DNA of 64,000 bases from Paramecium sonneborni (lineage: Eukaryota; Ciliophora; Oligohymenophorea; Peniculida; Parameciidae): contig CAJJDN010000085.1 in NCBI GenBank assembly GCA_905182985.1, positions 131,296 through 195,295 of the forward strand, written 5' to 3'. Below the pieces are notes generated by a model, which was given only the letters and a program-made list of their open reading frames with translations, made no database searches and was not told where the DNA came from. Shown here one piece after another: positions 33,107 to 46,517 of the stretch. The position numbers and the translations under genes were made by a program. Every line of letters begins with the position of its first letter. Position 1 is the first letter of the stretch.

Positions 33107-34629
33107 TCATTTCTTAGGTGGTGCTTTAGCTGCTGGTTTTGCTCCTCCGGCTGGTTTTGCAGCGGCAGTTTTTGCTGCAGCAGCTGCTTTATTATCTTCT
33201 GCTTCTTTTAATTTTTTTTCTATTAAAATATTTAATAATTATACCAGCTGCTTCTTATTTATCTAAAATTTATTTCTTTGAAGTTGGTGCTACTTCATCT
33301 GGTAAGATTTTAGAAATAACACCTGCTGCTACAGTTTTTCCTCCTTCTCTAAGTGCAAATCTTTGACCTTGATAGAGTGGCAAATTATAAGAGAGATTCA
33401 ATTTACAAGTAAAATTATCTCCTGGCATACCTACTTTAATATTATCTGGTAACTATAATGTGACAGCAACATCTGCAGTTCTAACAAACATCTAAATTAA
33501 TAAAATTAAGTTTATTACTTATGGACGATAGCCATTTGGAAATGGTTTTTTACGACCTCCTTCTTCTTCTTTCAAAATATATAGATTTGATTCAATACAA
33601 TTATGAGTTGTTAAAGATCCTGGCTTACATAATACTTATCCTCTTCTAACATCATCTCTTGTAAGACCTCTTATTAATACTCCTACATTATCACCAGCCT
33701 CTCCAAAGTCTAATTATTTTTTAAATGTTTCAACTCCAACTATTGCTGTCTATTTTGGTTTTCCATATCCAACTATTTCGACATTGTCTTTGATAGATGC
33801 TTTACCTTAATCAATTGTTCCTGTCACGACTGTTCCTCTACCAGCTATATGATATGTTCCTTCAATTGACATTAAAAATGGTTTATCAATTGGTCTCTAA
33901 GGTATTTTAATCTCCTTATCCATTGTATCAAGTAATTAAAGTATTGATTTTTCACCTAATTCTGGTTCTTAATCATTTGATGCTAATAATGCAGAACCTT
34001 TCACAATCTTTGCATTGTCACCATCATATTCATATTTGCTAAGAAGTTCTCTTATTTCCATCTCTACCAATTCATGGATTTCTGGATCCTTGGCTAAATC
34101 TATCTTATTAACAAACACAATAATAGTCTCCACACCAACCTAACGACAAAGAAGTACATGCTCTCGTGTCTAAGCCATACAACCATCTGTGGCTGCCACA
34201 ACTAATATTGCAGCATCCATCTTGGCAGCTCCTGTAATCATGTTTTTGACATAATCAATATGTCCTGGACAATCTACATGACTAAAATAATTAAATATAA
34301 CATAAATTATTACCCATAATGTCTTGTTTTTGTCTAATATTCCACTGTAGCACTATTGATAGTGATACCACGAGCCTTTTCTTCAGGAGCCTTATCAATT
34401 TTACCATATTCTTAGAACTCAGCAAGTCTATTTTGTTTATGTTTTATAATTACTATTATTTAGCCAAGACTTTTGTGATGGCAGAGGTAAGTGTAGTTTT
34501 ACCATGATCGATGTGTCCTATGGTACCGACATTAAGATGAGGCTTGTCTCTGACAAATTTGGCGAAGAGTGCACGAGCAGTATTATTAAGGGTGAAAGGA
34601 GCTTATATGGAGCGTAGAGTGTGGAGCAT
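33107..34629 (-). CDS. Elongation factor Tu, mitochondrial
   Basis: Delivers aminoacyl-tRNA to mitochondrial ribosomes. Product 470 residues: an N-terminal presequence ([16 protein letters not shown]...), then [18 protein letters not shown] (G1), [16 protein letters not shown] (G2), [15 protein letters not shown] (G3), VFVNKIDL (G4) and a conserved SALLAS (G5), followed by domains II and III ([33 protein letters not shown]). After the normal C-terminus there is an unusual tail of about 50 residues rich in Ala, Lys and Pro, ending KAPPKK. Introns: 34428-34453, 34282-34313 (32 nt), 33492-33518 and 33220-33244. The last one joins the tail to the enzyme. Divergent from ATP synthase gamma. Confidence 0.95.
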
Positions 34630-34704
34630 TCTTTAATTTTAATTACGGTTGAGATTTAAAATAATGTACTCTTTTGTGATAAAGATTTATTTATTTAATT
34701 AAAT
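34630..34704. promoter_or_regulatory. Shared divergent promoter region, EF-Tu / ATP synthase gamma
   Basis: Only 75 bp separate the start codons of two nuclear genes for mitochondrial proteins read outward. Any promoter elements must be here, probably shared. I do not recognise a specific box in the AT-rich sequence. Confidence 0.4.
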
Positions 34705-35641
34705 ATGTAGAGATTATAGGGTGCCACACTCGGTCTATGGAGTAGCTTTACTCCAGTACCATAGTATGCATTCGCAACATTGAATCTAAAGTAATTGAAG
34801 TAGAGAATGAAGTCTGTGGGATCAATTAGAAAGATTACAAAGGCAATGAAGATGGTTGCTGCTTCTAAAATGAAGCAAGATGTTTAAAGATTAGAGAATG
34901 GAAAGTACTTTGGAATTCGTTCAGTCTAAGATTTATTTGCTTAAGAAACTTATCTATAGAAGAAGCAATTGACATTTAAGATTAATAAGACTTTGATTTG
35001 TCCAATTACATCTGATAAAGGACTTTGTGGTGGCATCAATTCCTCAATCATAAGAGAAACAAGAAGTATTGTTAGATAGAATCGTAATGCTTATAAATTA
35101 TTCTTGGTCGGTGAGAAGGTATTAAATACAAATTTAATTATAGTCTTTAGGAGCATTATAAAGAGGATTCCCAGAATTGTTAACATAGGCTGTCACAGCA
35201 ATTTAAACACCAATTAATTTTGTTAATAGTTCTTCTATTGCTCATTAAATTCAACTTAATGCTACTGAGGATATTGATTAAATTGCTATTATTTTCAATT
35301 AATTCAAAAATGTAGTTCAATAAGTTGTTAAGAGAGTAGATTTACTTAATAGAAAGAACTTTATTGCTTAATTTAGATTGGTTACTAAATATGATACTGC
35401 AGAACCAGAAAAAGAATTCGTTTAAAATTATATGTATGAGTACTATTTAGCAACTGCATTCTATCATGCTATGTTGAATAATTTTGCTAGTGAAACTTCT
35501 TCTAGAATGAATGCTATGGAAAATGCTTCCAAAAATGCAGGAGAAATGCTTGATAAGTTGACTCTTGAATACAATAAAGTCAGATAAGCCAAAATTACAG
35601 TAGAATTATGTGAAATTATTTCAGGAGCCTCAGCTGTTTGA
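34705..35641 (+). CDS. ATP synthase subunit gamma, mitochondrial
   Basis: Central rotor stalk of the F1 ATPase. Product 303 residues with a presequence (MQRLQGATLGLWSSFTPVP...), then the conserved N-terminal helix (QRMKSVGSIRKITKAMKMVA, ASKMKQ), the Rossmann-like core (ICPITSDKGLCGGINSSI) and the C-terminal helix with FYHAMLNNFASETSSRMNAM and ENASKNAGEMLDKLTLEYN. These are the most conserved segments of the family. One 25-nt intron at 35119-35143 follows FLVGEK. Length is normal (270-310). Nothing odd; expected to be essential. Confidence 0.95.
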
Positions 35642-35843
35642 AAATTATAAAGACAAATATATACATAAAAATTTACATATTTATATAGTATCAATAATAT
35701 TTAAATTCTTCTTCCATTCTATTCTTGCTCATCTAAATGTTATTGCTTTACATACTATATAATTAGATCCAAAAGAATTTTAAAGATATATTAATTATAC
35801 ATAATTTAAATATTTTATTTAATATTATATACATTTTTATAAA

Positions 35844-36317
35844 TCATTTACGACAACCTTATATAATACACACAAAGCCTTTTGATTCTGGATATTATTT
35901 TAAATATTATTTATTTCTTTATAAGTTTTCATTCATCTCTATAATGTATCCATCATGTCCAGCTACAATCTCATAAGTCTCTCCATTCTCTAAATGCACC
36001 TTCAACATCTTTGTATCACTTTTAACCTTCAAACCTCCCTTCTTCTTTTTTCCCTTCACTTACTATTCCTTCTATAGAAACTCAATCTCCTTAATATTAC
36101 TTTCACTCTACACTATAGGATGATTCTTATTGATTCCACTCAAATATAGACGATTTGAATGCTAAAACACATATTGATGCTCTGAAAAAGATTTTACAAA
36201 ATATCTATCAGTAAATTCAGCAAGTCTAGATTACACATTAAGTGGAATCATTAAATCATCATCTTAATCCTAAGGTTATTATTATTATTATTATTATTCT
36301 TCCTCCTCTTATTACAT
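35844..36317 (-). CDS. ABITRAM (FAM206/Simiate) homologue
   Basis: A 157-residue intronless protein. The N-terminus is acidic and polyglutamine (EEEEQQQQQQQPQ), the Q run being seven consecutive TAA codons. The body matches the ABITRAM family: LAEFTDRYFVKSF, YVFQHSNRLYLSGINKNHPI, VHLENGETYEIVAG, GYIIEMNENL and YPESKGFVCIIQG. In vertebrates Simiate is an actin- and transcription-linked regulator with a lipoyl/biotinyl-like fold; in ciliates the role is unknown. It ends 202 bp past the ATP synthase gene and lies 57 bp downstream of the MORN gene on the same strand. Family assignment is by eye from the N/H/V-rich core. Confidence 0.75.
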
Positions 36318-36374
36318 TAAATTTAATTAATTATTCTTATTTATAATTATTAGTAAAACAAATATATATCTAAA

Positions 36375-37413
36375 TCAATCCTAAACCATTCTTACTTAAC
36401 TTGGCAACTAACTTTAATATAAGCTCTAATTTCCAATCTAACTCATTATTAAACTTTTTTGCAATTCATTATTTTCATCTAACCATCCCATTCTCTTTCC
36501 CTTCTCCCAAATACCCTACTTGATCGTTCCATCTTAAAATACCATAGTTCCTCTTCCATTCTATAATCCATCTGCAAAACTTCCTTCATATCTCTTTCCA
36601 TCTGCCCATGTATAAACACCAAAACCATCCTTTTTATCATTTTTAAACTCTCCTTAATATGATTTTCCATCAGGCCATTTATATATACCATATCCATGCA
36701 TAAAACCATTTAAAAATGATCCTTCAAATGATCTTCCATTTGCCCATGCATATACTCCTTATCCATTAAATTAATTCTATGCCCATTCTCCCTAATATGA
36801 TGTACCATCTGCCCAATAATAATTTCCTTCCCCATGTTTCATTCCATTTACATAATTACCTTCATAACGTGATCCATCTGGCCATTCTTATTTCCCAAAT
36901 CCATGTTAAACATCTTCCTTCCATTCTCCTTCATACTTTCCATTCAGTTTATAATAAAAAGTACCATATCCCTCTGCTTATCCTTCATTCCATTCTCCTT
37001 CATATATATCTCCATCTGCATGAATAAACTTCCCTCTACCATGTGGTACATTATTGTGAAACTATCCTTCATATCTTGCACCATCAGGCCCTTTATAATT
37101 TTATAATCCTTTTACATTCTTATATTCCATGACCCTCCCGTATCGTCCCTTTCCATTACCCTGTATATAGAACTCCATCTGGAAACTAATAAGTTGGTCG
37201 TTCCTCTATCTTATCTTCAACTTCTACCGAAACCTATACTTTCTATATTGGAATTGATTGTTAGGGTCTATAACTCATTCTTATCGATTATACAAAATCT
37301 TCTGATGGCCTATCTGTTAATTCTATATTCTCTGTGTATATTTCATTATTAGTTGTATCAAAAATAACCTCAGCTTTTGAACAATGATCTATTGCAGTAC
37401 ATTAATTTCCCAT
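36375..37413 (-). CDS. MORN-repeat protein, probably N-myristoylated
   Basis: A 337-residue protein. It starts MGNQC, a good N-myristoylation plus palmitoylation signal. From about residue 85 on, at least eight MORN repeats (about 23 residues, pattern Y-G-W--G---G-G---------Y-G) are visible: GVLYTGQWKGTIREGHG, GARYEGQFHNNVPHGRG, GDIYEGEWNEGQAEGYG, YEGEWKEDVQHGFG, GSRYEGNYVNGMKHGEG and so on to GTIKQGIWEKGKRMGW. One 25-nt intron at 37091-37115 (ends AAG) lies between repeats 1 and 2. MORN proteins bind membranes or act in radial spokes and basal bodies; the lipid-anchor motif favours a membrane or cortex site. Opposite-strand ORFs here are shadows of the repeats. Confidence 0.88.
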
Positions 37414-37630
37414 TTAAAATTTATTACTTCCAATAAGAATTAAAATATTACTTATAAAATTATTTCTAAATCAATCAATCTCATCATTATTATTTTTAAA
37501 ATCTTATTTTTTATTCTGCTTTACATTTTAATTATACAATTATCTTTTCCAATTATATAATTATTTTATCACAACATATTTTACTATCTAAAATATTTGA
37601 AAAACAGTATAATATATATAAAAATTATAA

Positions 37631-38785
37631 TCATAATTCTTAAATTATTTTCATCGTAGATTATCCTAAAGCACTACTTGTTAATCCTACTATAAAACAA
37701 AGTTCTTTTATATTTCCACCAATATTCAATGTCTATTAAATTAATCTAAAATTTTACGAAAGCTTCATTAATTGTATTGTTTGTCCATTTGATTTTTTAA
37801 TTCTTCAAATCAACCTCAACCTTTATTATGTCATTATTTTTTATTCCAAAACATTTAAAATAATTATTCTTAGATTTTTAAGTAAAATAAGTAACGAAAC
37901 CTTAATTATTTAAGATATATGCACTAAATAAATCTGAACGATACATACCCATCTAAGATTTATTCATAGATTTTATCCTTTTAAAATATTATATTTTAAT
38001 GACAAACTCCAACTTCAGCTCCTTCACCGCAATTAATAGTTAATGCTGCTATGGAATTGCCAGTTATTATTTGATCACACATTATGTATCTTGTTTCTTT
38101 GAAAAATGATGAGCTATTTGCTATTTTACCATCAAGATCAACAACAATATCGTTATGTTTACACATTTTTGATAATGTATAGTTTTAACCAACTGTTTAA
38201 TTAGAAATAGGAGTCTAAATTTCTCGAAGAACTATTTTCCTTTCTTAATATTATCCTGATGAAATCAAAGGATGAGATTGAGGTCTACATTCATTAGCTT
38301 TCGGAGTTTAATCACCAGGAATCTAAGATTAACCTTAATAATTAAATATAAATACTTTTAGAAAATAGCAACTATTTTAGGCTTTGCTTAAGAATGGGGA
38401 TTTAGGATACTAAATCAGCTATTTTAGACATTATAGATTTTTCAGATTATTCTATTAATAATAATCTTTTTATCTCTTTTGTTAAACTTGTATAATTCAT
38501 ATTTTCAACAAAATCACTACTTACAACAGTTTCTTTTATGAAATCTGATAGCATTACTATGAAAGATTGTAATTATAAAATATTATCCTTAAAAGAATCT
38601 AAAGATAATTATTTTTATTTTTTCCAATTATAAAGCTCCTTAAATTTAATTGTATCAAATAAATGATTGGAATGAAATTTTTTCATGCAATCAAAACAAC
38701 ATAAACCTTATTTAGGGCAAACATTATTTAAACAAACTCCAATTATTTCTGAATATTCATGATCACTTTCTTGACAAGATAGCAT
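37631..38785 (-). CDS. Zn-binding (B-box-like) and SPRY-like domain protein
   Basis: About 370 residues. The N-terminus has spaced Cys/His (SCQESDHEYSEIIGVCLNN, then CPKQGLCCFDCMKKFHSNH), a B-box-like zinc site. A helical middle follows, then a SPRY-like C-terminal part: YIMCDQIITGNSIAALTIN, GEGAEVGVCH, FVTYFTQKSKNNYFKCFGI, DIIKVEVDLKNQKIKWTNN and IGGNIKELCFIVGLTSS. Introns 38334-38355 (ends AAG) and 37733-37757 (TAG) fit. One junction stays open: between GVCH and the MGMYRSD segment either a 55-nt intron (37953-38007) or a frameshift is needed. Same general family as the genes at 20.2 and 46.5 kb. Confidence 0.65.
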
Positions 38786-39372
38786 ATCTGTTAATAATAA
38801 TTATTAACGTAATAAATTTATTAATAAATTTGTTAATAATTTTTATTTATAAATTTGACATTTTAGAAAATAATTCTCTTAGATTAGATTGAAGTTTAAT
38901 GTTCGAAAAGTCTTAATAATAAAATGAAATCCTATTTATTTAGTAGATTAAAACTTTAATCATCAAATTAATTAAGAAGCCAAAGTTTTTGAGAAAAATT
39001 GAAAATAAAATTTGTTTTTTTTAATTAAAAGTTATTTATAATCCAAAGATTGAAAAAATAAAGGAGATAATATTATAAAATAAAAAATTTAATCAGACTT
39101 AATATGTTCCCCAAATTTTCATAAAATTTTGTAATTGAGCTACCTACATAATTAGTTTTGTATTTTAGAGACAGACAAAATTAATTCTATATTTTTAACA
39201 TATATAACGATAATATATGTATTTAATAAAAAATAAATGTTAGAAAAAGTGTGATAAAATTAGTAATATATAAAGAGATTGATTTTTCCTTAATTTTATG
39301 AAATATGCATGATAGTCAATTATATAAATAATTTATATGTATTTTAATATATTAAATAATAAAAAATTAAAT
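38786..39372. other. Intergenic, AT-rich, no gene seen
   Basis: 587 bp between divergently transcribed genes. Contains only AT-rich low-complexity sequence including short TTAATAATAA-type runs at 38.80-38.85 kb. It must hold the promoter of the DHHC gene. No conserved ORF or RNA structure noticed. Confidence 0.5.
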
Positions 39373-40359
39373 ATGAAAACTCTAAGTTAGAATGAGAAAA
39401 GATCAATAAAGAAGATATATAGTCTTGCAATGAAAATGATGGGACTTTTATTAATAGCATTCTTTCTGGTTTTATATTATTTTATAATTTATTCATTTAT
39501 CCGTGACACAATGCTATTATATTATTTGGTTTACAATAATAAATTGCTTATTAGTATATTGATGTTAATAGGATTGATTGAAGGTATAGAATGAATATAT
39601 AATAGCATTCAATGTGATTTTTAATTATGGGTTAGTGATAATAGTGTCACCAGGATTGACATCTGATATATTTATAAAAACAGATGATAAAATAGGGAGT
39701 CCATACATATATGATCCAATTAAATGCAAGTTTAATAAAACATAGTTGAATATAAAGTTAGATTAGAGTACATTAAAATATTGTGATAAATGTTGTTTAC
39801 CAAAACCTCAGAGAACACATCATTGTAGTATATGTAATAAATGTGTACTAAAAATGGATCATCATTGTCCTTGGGTTGGATAATGTGTAGGACATTAAAA
39901 TCATCGATTCTTTATTTTGTTTTTAACTCATATAGCAATAGGTACATTGTACATTTCGATATTGAATTTAAATATAATGATGAAGTATTGATTTTAGATG
40001 GAATTAGCAACAAATTTGATTAGTACAAAAATTTAGAATCAAAAGTTTTTACAGTAGTTTGGCCCTTAAACATATCGTTGTTTTTAATGTTATCAGGATT
40101 TTCAGGTTGGAATTGGTATTTGGCAATGAAAGGAATGACCACATTAGAATTTTGGGATAAGAATCCTAATTTTAAAAAGAGTAAGAGAATACTTAATTTA
40201 TAATAAATATTTGGAGATGTAAGAAATTGGATATAGATATTATCACCAAGTGTAAGAGATTTACCATCAAATGGAGTGATTTGGTATGATACTTAAGTAG
40301 AAAATTAAAACATATTAAATGAAGAATAGGAGGAAGACGAGGAAGAAATAATTGGTTGA
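39373..40359 (+). CDS. DHHC palmitoyltransferase
   Basis: A membrane S-acyltransferase. Two N-terminal membrane segments ([17 protein letters not shown]; then [15 protein letters not shown]) are followed by the Cys-rich DHHC domain: [49 protein letters not shown]. After it come TM3, a TM4 ([19 protein letters not shown]) and a TTxEFW-like motif ([10 protein letters not shown]). The acidic C-terminus ends EEEIIG. Intron 39584-39605 (22 nt). Between TM3 and the loop the frame changes; a 44-nt intron at 39942-39985 (ends AAG) would join ...THIAI to VLILDGI, otherwise a frameshift is present. The active-site DHHC and zinc ligands are intact. Confidence 0.85.
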
Positions 40360-40400
40360 TTTTATAATGAAAGTTAATTAATTTAATTTTTGGAGCCAAA

Positions 40401-41721
<1,321 letters not shown>

Positions 41722-41738
41722 TTTTATATATATATATA

Positions 41739-44196
41739 TCAGTATTATTATTACGTCTTTTACAGTTACATCTATCTTCCAGTTGGAGGTTTTTATTCCA
41801 AAGGATTTAAATTTGATACTACAATATTCATTTTTAATACTTTTTTTATTCAAGGGAGGAGGAGTTATTTAAGATGTGTTTTAATTATTATTAACAACTA
41901 TTAATTCACATTAATTATTAAAACTAGAAACTGTATTGCCTCTATTATCAATAGGATTTAAAATAATCTTCTAATTCACTCTTTTTTATAACTATTATTG
42001 TTATTGCAATTCGTCTTTTTAATGTTTATTAGTCTTTCCTTCATAAAGTTCTAATAACTATTAATTTAACTTTGTCTTTTCTACTATACTCATCCCTTTA
42101 TTATCATTATTTCCATTCATTTTTGGTTATGATTCACCTAATTATATATAAATATTTAATACCTTTTCTTTGTTTATAAGGTGAGTTATTTCTAGTGTTT
42201 TCAACATCTCTATAACTAGAAGGTAATTATCTTTAATTAATTTCAATTTATTTTGAATTAATTTCAATTTATCTTTCTTATTTTTCTACATCAATCAAAT
42301 CCATTGCTTTTTAATATGGCAAACTAGGAAAATTAACTTTTTTAGCTTTAATATTAAAAGGAGGTATTTTATATTCTTCTAAATCTTCATTCCATTCACA
42401 AATATTAGTTATTTTGTCAATATCTTCTTATAATAGTATCATTCTCAAAATTCCAGAAAATAATTTAATTTCTTTCGATTATGATCTAATTGTATCTAAA
42501 AATTCTTCTTTATCATATTCAAAATCTTATTTCATATCATTTAATTCTTATTTTTATTATTCATATTTATTTTTTAGAAATTTAACTTATTTTCTTAATT
42601 TTTCAACTTCATCCTATACACTATTATATTTATATTCAATTTCAAGCATTTCTTTTTCTTTTTATTCTTACATTGATTTAAGTTATTCATGTTCTTTTTT
42701 TTATAACTCTATAGCTTATTGCATTTTCTTATATTTTTTTTTATCATCATCAGTTCCTTTACCTCCTTTGATCATCATTTATTCTTTTTCTTTTAGTAAT
42801 TCTTCTAATCTCTATCTTGCTTATCTTTCTTATTCAGCTTATTCACTTTTTTATTTCATTTCAGATTCATATCTTTACTTTTCCAAAAGTAATTAATTAT
42901 TAATCTCTTTAAATTAATTAATTTATTCATTTTGATTATTATGTTAATGATTATTATGTTAATGATTATTAATTGTAATATTATCAATTTAAATCCTATC
43001 CCCTTTCTCTTAATTTTATCTTAATAATAATTCCCTAAGTTTTTTAATTTCTTCAGCTTATTCTTTTAAAAGAGCATCTTTTGGATCTTCATTAACTTTA
43101 GGTTAATTTTTAATCATTTTAGCTCTAGATGCATATCTTAAACTAGATAAAGTCTCTTCATAATTAAAATCCGATGGAGATATTGCAGTAATCATTATTG
43201 TCTTTGTATTCCCACCTAAGGAGTCTTATAATAATCTTGTTAATTTAGAATCTCTGTATGGAATATGTTAAGTCTTACCATCAACTAAAGCTGAAATCAC
43301 ATTTCCTAAGGCAGATAATGATAAATTAATTTTAGTTGCTTCCTTCAATCTATCACCTGTAGCTTAAGTCTTTGATTATCTTTCGCTTCCTGCCAAATCT
43401 ACCAAATTCAATTTCCCAGCTGTTATACGTTCATTTCCTTTTTCATCACTCAATGAACATTCAATATATACTGTAAAAATACAATGGCTTCTACTTGATT
43501 CCTTATTCATTGCTGTTGCTCCAACTGATCTATTCTAAGCACCCAAAGTCATATACTTTTCCATCTCCTACAATGTTTTAAGTATTGGAATGTTCAAATC
43601 TTTAACATACACACCTTATTATCCTTCTTTTAATTCATATCTTTATTTAACATCTTTACTCAATAAATCGTGAATCTCTTCATTATATATCTCAATATAT
43701 GAACATCTTAATAAGAATTTCTTATTTTAATCACTATTGTTATTGATTATACTAATTATTTATTCGAAACTTCTCGGAATTATCCCTTTCAGACTTTCCT
43801 AATAAGATTTATGTGATTCATTATACATTCTATGCATCTCCAATCATTGTAAACGTCTTACCACAACCTAAATCATTATTAATTCTTTATACCAGTTTAA
43901 CCATATGCAAATATTGTTCCGTTGTATCCTTCTGCCACTGATTCAATCAAATTAAATGCAGTCTATTAATATATTTACAATTAAGGAGTCTCTGGTCCAA
44001 ATACATAATCATAAGTATATTATTTTTAATCATTGTCTGAACTCTACTCATACAATAATTTTGTATTAAATACTCTAAAGAGTTCTACACAATTTGTACT
44101 TTCATGAACATTTACGCATGTTTTGCTACCGTTGTCTTTTTCTCTTTAATTAAATGGCCTGACTCTAACAATAACTTTCACACATTCAGATGGCAT
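41739..44196 (-). CDS. Kinesin, N-terminal motor (kinesin-2-like)
   Basis: A 785-residue plus-end microtubule motor. Motor domain from residue 7: [43 protein letters not shown] (P-loop, split by an intron), [28 protein letters not shown] (switch II), [56 protein letters not shown]. The neck start '[16 protein letters not shown]' is typical of kinesin-2 (KIF3/KIF17) motors of ciliary transport. A long coiled coil and a basic/Q-rich tail follow. Introns: 43868-43892, 43799-43826, 42138-42162 and 41819-41840. The 160-aa plus-strand ORF at 42414-42896 is antisense to the coiled coil. Confidence 0.92.
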
Positions 44197-44243
44197 ATGA
44201 TATAATATTATTATAACGATTGTAAAAATTAATTAATATAATA

Positions 44244-45563
44244 ATGCACCCTTAATAATCATCTTTAACAAGATTGCATAGAGAATATCGTTTGCTGCCT
44301 GTAGGAATGTATTCTCCATAGAAAGAGAACCTTTAGAGATTACTTCCTAGATATCCTGAGAGTGTAGATGTAGGAAGTAATAGTAAGTATTAAGGGAATA
44401 CATCATTTCCTGCTTTACCTCCTTTAAAAAAGTTGAGTAAGATAGAGTAGACAGTATAGATTTATAAAGGGAAAGTGAATAAATTGCCATCTATTTAATT
44501 AAGTGATTAACAATTATAAAGGAAAAAATAAATATCAGAAACTGATGGGATGAGAAAATCAATAACACCTGAAAGAAGACAAGGAAAGAGAAATTCCGTT
44601 TAATTTGCAATGAGAACAAAAGCTGGTTGTTAACCAAACAAAGCTACAAAAATAAATCAAGATGCAGCTATATTGTGTCCAAAGAATTTAGAAATGTTAG
44701 AAATATAGTTTTATAAATAGTATGGGTTATAAATTCTTTGGAGTGTGTGATGGACATGGTTAATATGGTCATATGGTTTCAAATTAGATTAAATAATAAT
44801 TGCCTAAACATTTAGGAAGAGTTTTAAAAGAAACAGATGATATAGAAAGTTAAATTAGTAAAGCATTTGGAATGACAAATAAAGAATTATGTAATTCTGA
44901 AATCGATACAAATTTATCTGGATCAACAACAGTATCTTTACTTTTAACAAAAGATATTGTATATAATTAAATGAAATAGATTTATTCTGCAAATGTAGGT
45001 GATTCTAGAGCAATAATGTGTAGATTTGAAGATGGATGGAAAATTATAGAATTGAGTCATGATCATAAACCAGATGATCCTTAAGAAAAACAAAGAATTT
45101 TAGAGGCAGGGGGAAGAGTAGAATAATAAAAGGGTTTGTAAATTAATAACAAAATCTAGATTTCAATGGAAATGGTATAGGACCATATAGAGTATGGTTA
45201 TCCTACATCTAAGCTCCAGGATTAGCTATGACTAGATCCTTAGGTGATAAAGTTGGGGCATAAGCTGGAGTTATTGCTGAACCTGAAATCAAATAATTCA
45301 CAATTAGTGGATAAGATTAATTTATTGTTATTGCATCTGATGGAGTATGGGAATATATGAGTAATTAAGAGGTACATTACAAATCAATTAGGTAATGAGT
45401 ATTGTTATTCCATTCTTGGATAAAGATAATCCTGATCAAGCTGCTGAACGTATCATTATTGAAGCTACTTAAGCATGGCGTAGAGTAAGAGTATTTTTTT
45501 TATTTTAAGAATAGTTTAGCTAGAGACGATATTACTTGTATAGTTATATTCTTATAAAAATGA
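44244..45563 (+). CDS. PP2C-family protein phosphatase (second copy)
   Basis: 407 residues with a basic N-terminal extension of about 115, then PP2C motifs: TKINQDAAI, GYKFFGVCDGHGQYGHMVSN, GSTTVSLLL, YSANVGDSRAIMC, LSHDHKPDDPQEKQRI, APGLAMTRSLGD, IVIASDGVWEYMSN and ARDDITCIVIFL. Metal-binding aspartates are all present. Introns: 44696-44720, 45134-45159, 45372-45391 (20 nt, short) and 45485-45509 (ends AAG). Divergent from the kinesin with 47 bp between start codons. Domain order is like the 15.1-16.5 kb PP2C but the N-terminal extensions are unrelated, so the two are old paralogues. Confidence 0.92.
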
Positions 45564-45597
45564 AAATTTTTATTATTTATTAAATATCATAGTAATA

Positions 45598-46438
45598 ATG
45601 TCTCAAGATTCTTTCCCTAATGAACCTAATCTTAATACAGCTAATGATATTGAATAATATATTAAAACACTTTTGCAATTTCAAGATTCTTGTGAAAAAT
45701 CTGCAGAATATATGTAAGCTGATGCTGCTCAAAAAAGAATTGTAGAATTAAGAAAACTATTAGTTTCAAGAAGAAGAAAAGAAATGCAACAAGCTCATTA
45801 TTAATAAGAACAAGAAATTGAAAGAGCTCATCTTGATGAATTCAATTAATTCAATCAATTTTGGGATGAGAAGATGTAAAAATTTAATGATGAAGCATCA
45901 GCTGTAGAATCAGATTTATTAAATAGATAATAAAATGAATTCAATAAAGTTTCTGAAGAATTAGAAAGAACTATTCCTATTAAACCAAAAGAATCTTCTG
46001 ATGTTCTCAATCTAAAAAAAAGAGAAGAATATTTAGCCAAACAAAAAAAGTATCGATTTCTATAATTTTTTGTTATGTTGAAGCTTAGAAAATCAAAGAA
46101 TAGAGAATTTAAATTGAAGATGTTGATTATGAGAAATATTAAATTGAAAGGACTAATAAAATTAATACTTAATTGAAATAATTGAAAATGAGACATAAAA
46201 ATGAAATCAATGCTCTCTAATAAAGAATCAAAGGAGGCTAAGATGAATAAAAAAAAAATCGTAGCCTCGACCTCGAAAAGTACAATTACATAATTACTTT
46301 TTTATTAGATTGTTATAAAAATATCAAAATATCAAAAAAGAATTGGAAATCAAATAAAAAATGGATAAATTAGCATTTGAAGGATAATTTACCAATAAAG
46401 GTAGTTCCAATCAAAGCGTTTATATGAGTTAAATGTGA
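45598..46438 (+). CDS. Coiled-coil protein
   Basis: About 270 residues, starting MSQDSFPNEPNLNTAND. It is almost wholly helical and charged (RRRKEMQQAHYQQEQEIERA; KREEYLAKQKKY; KIKERIQIEDVDYEKYQIER; LKMRHKNEINALQQRIKGG). The 29-nt intron at 46280-46308 leads to the end KLAFEGQFTNKGSS...YMSQM. One frame change remains near 46.07 kb; a 17-nt GT...TAG segment (46072-46088) would fix it exactly, which is at or below the smallest ciliate intron size; alternatively a frameshift in a T tract. The K-R-E-E-x-L-A-x-Q-K-x-Y pattern is seen in some ciliary coiled-coil proteins, but no family is assigned. Only 34 bp downstream of PP2C. Confidence 0.6.
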
Positions 46439-46517
46439 TTCTTTATATTCATAAAGAAAATTATAATTACCAATTTTCTCATTATTAATATTTAAAATTA
46501 AAATAAAATTCAACAAA

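Noticed and set aside
36479..37106. Several His/Leu-rich ORFs on the plus strand and a Met-rich minus-strand ORF
   Set aside because: Shadows of the MORN repeats read in the wrong frame or strand.
42414..42896. 160-aa Ser/Tyr/Phe-rich plus-strand ORF
   Set aside because: It is exactly antisense to the kinesin coiled coil; TAA/TAG glutamine codons read backwards give TTA/CTA and keep the opposite strand open.
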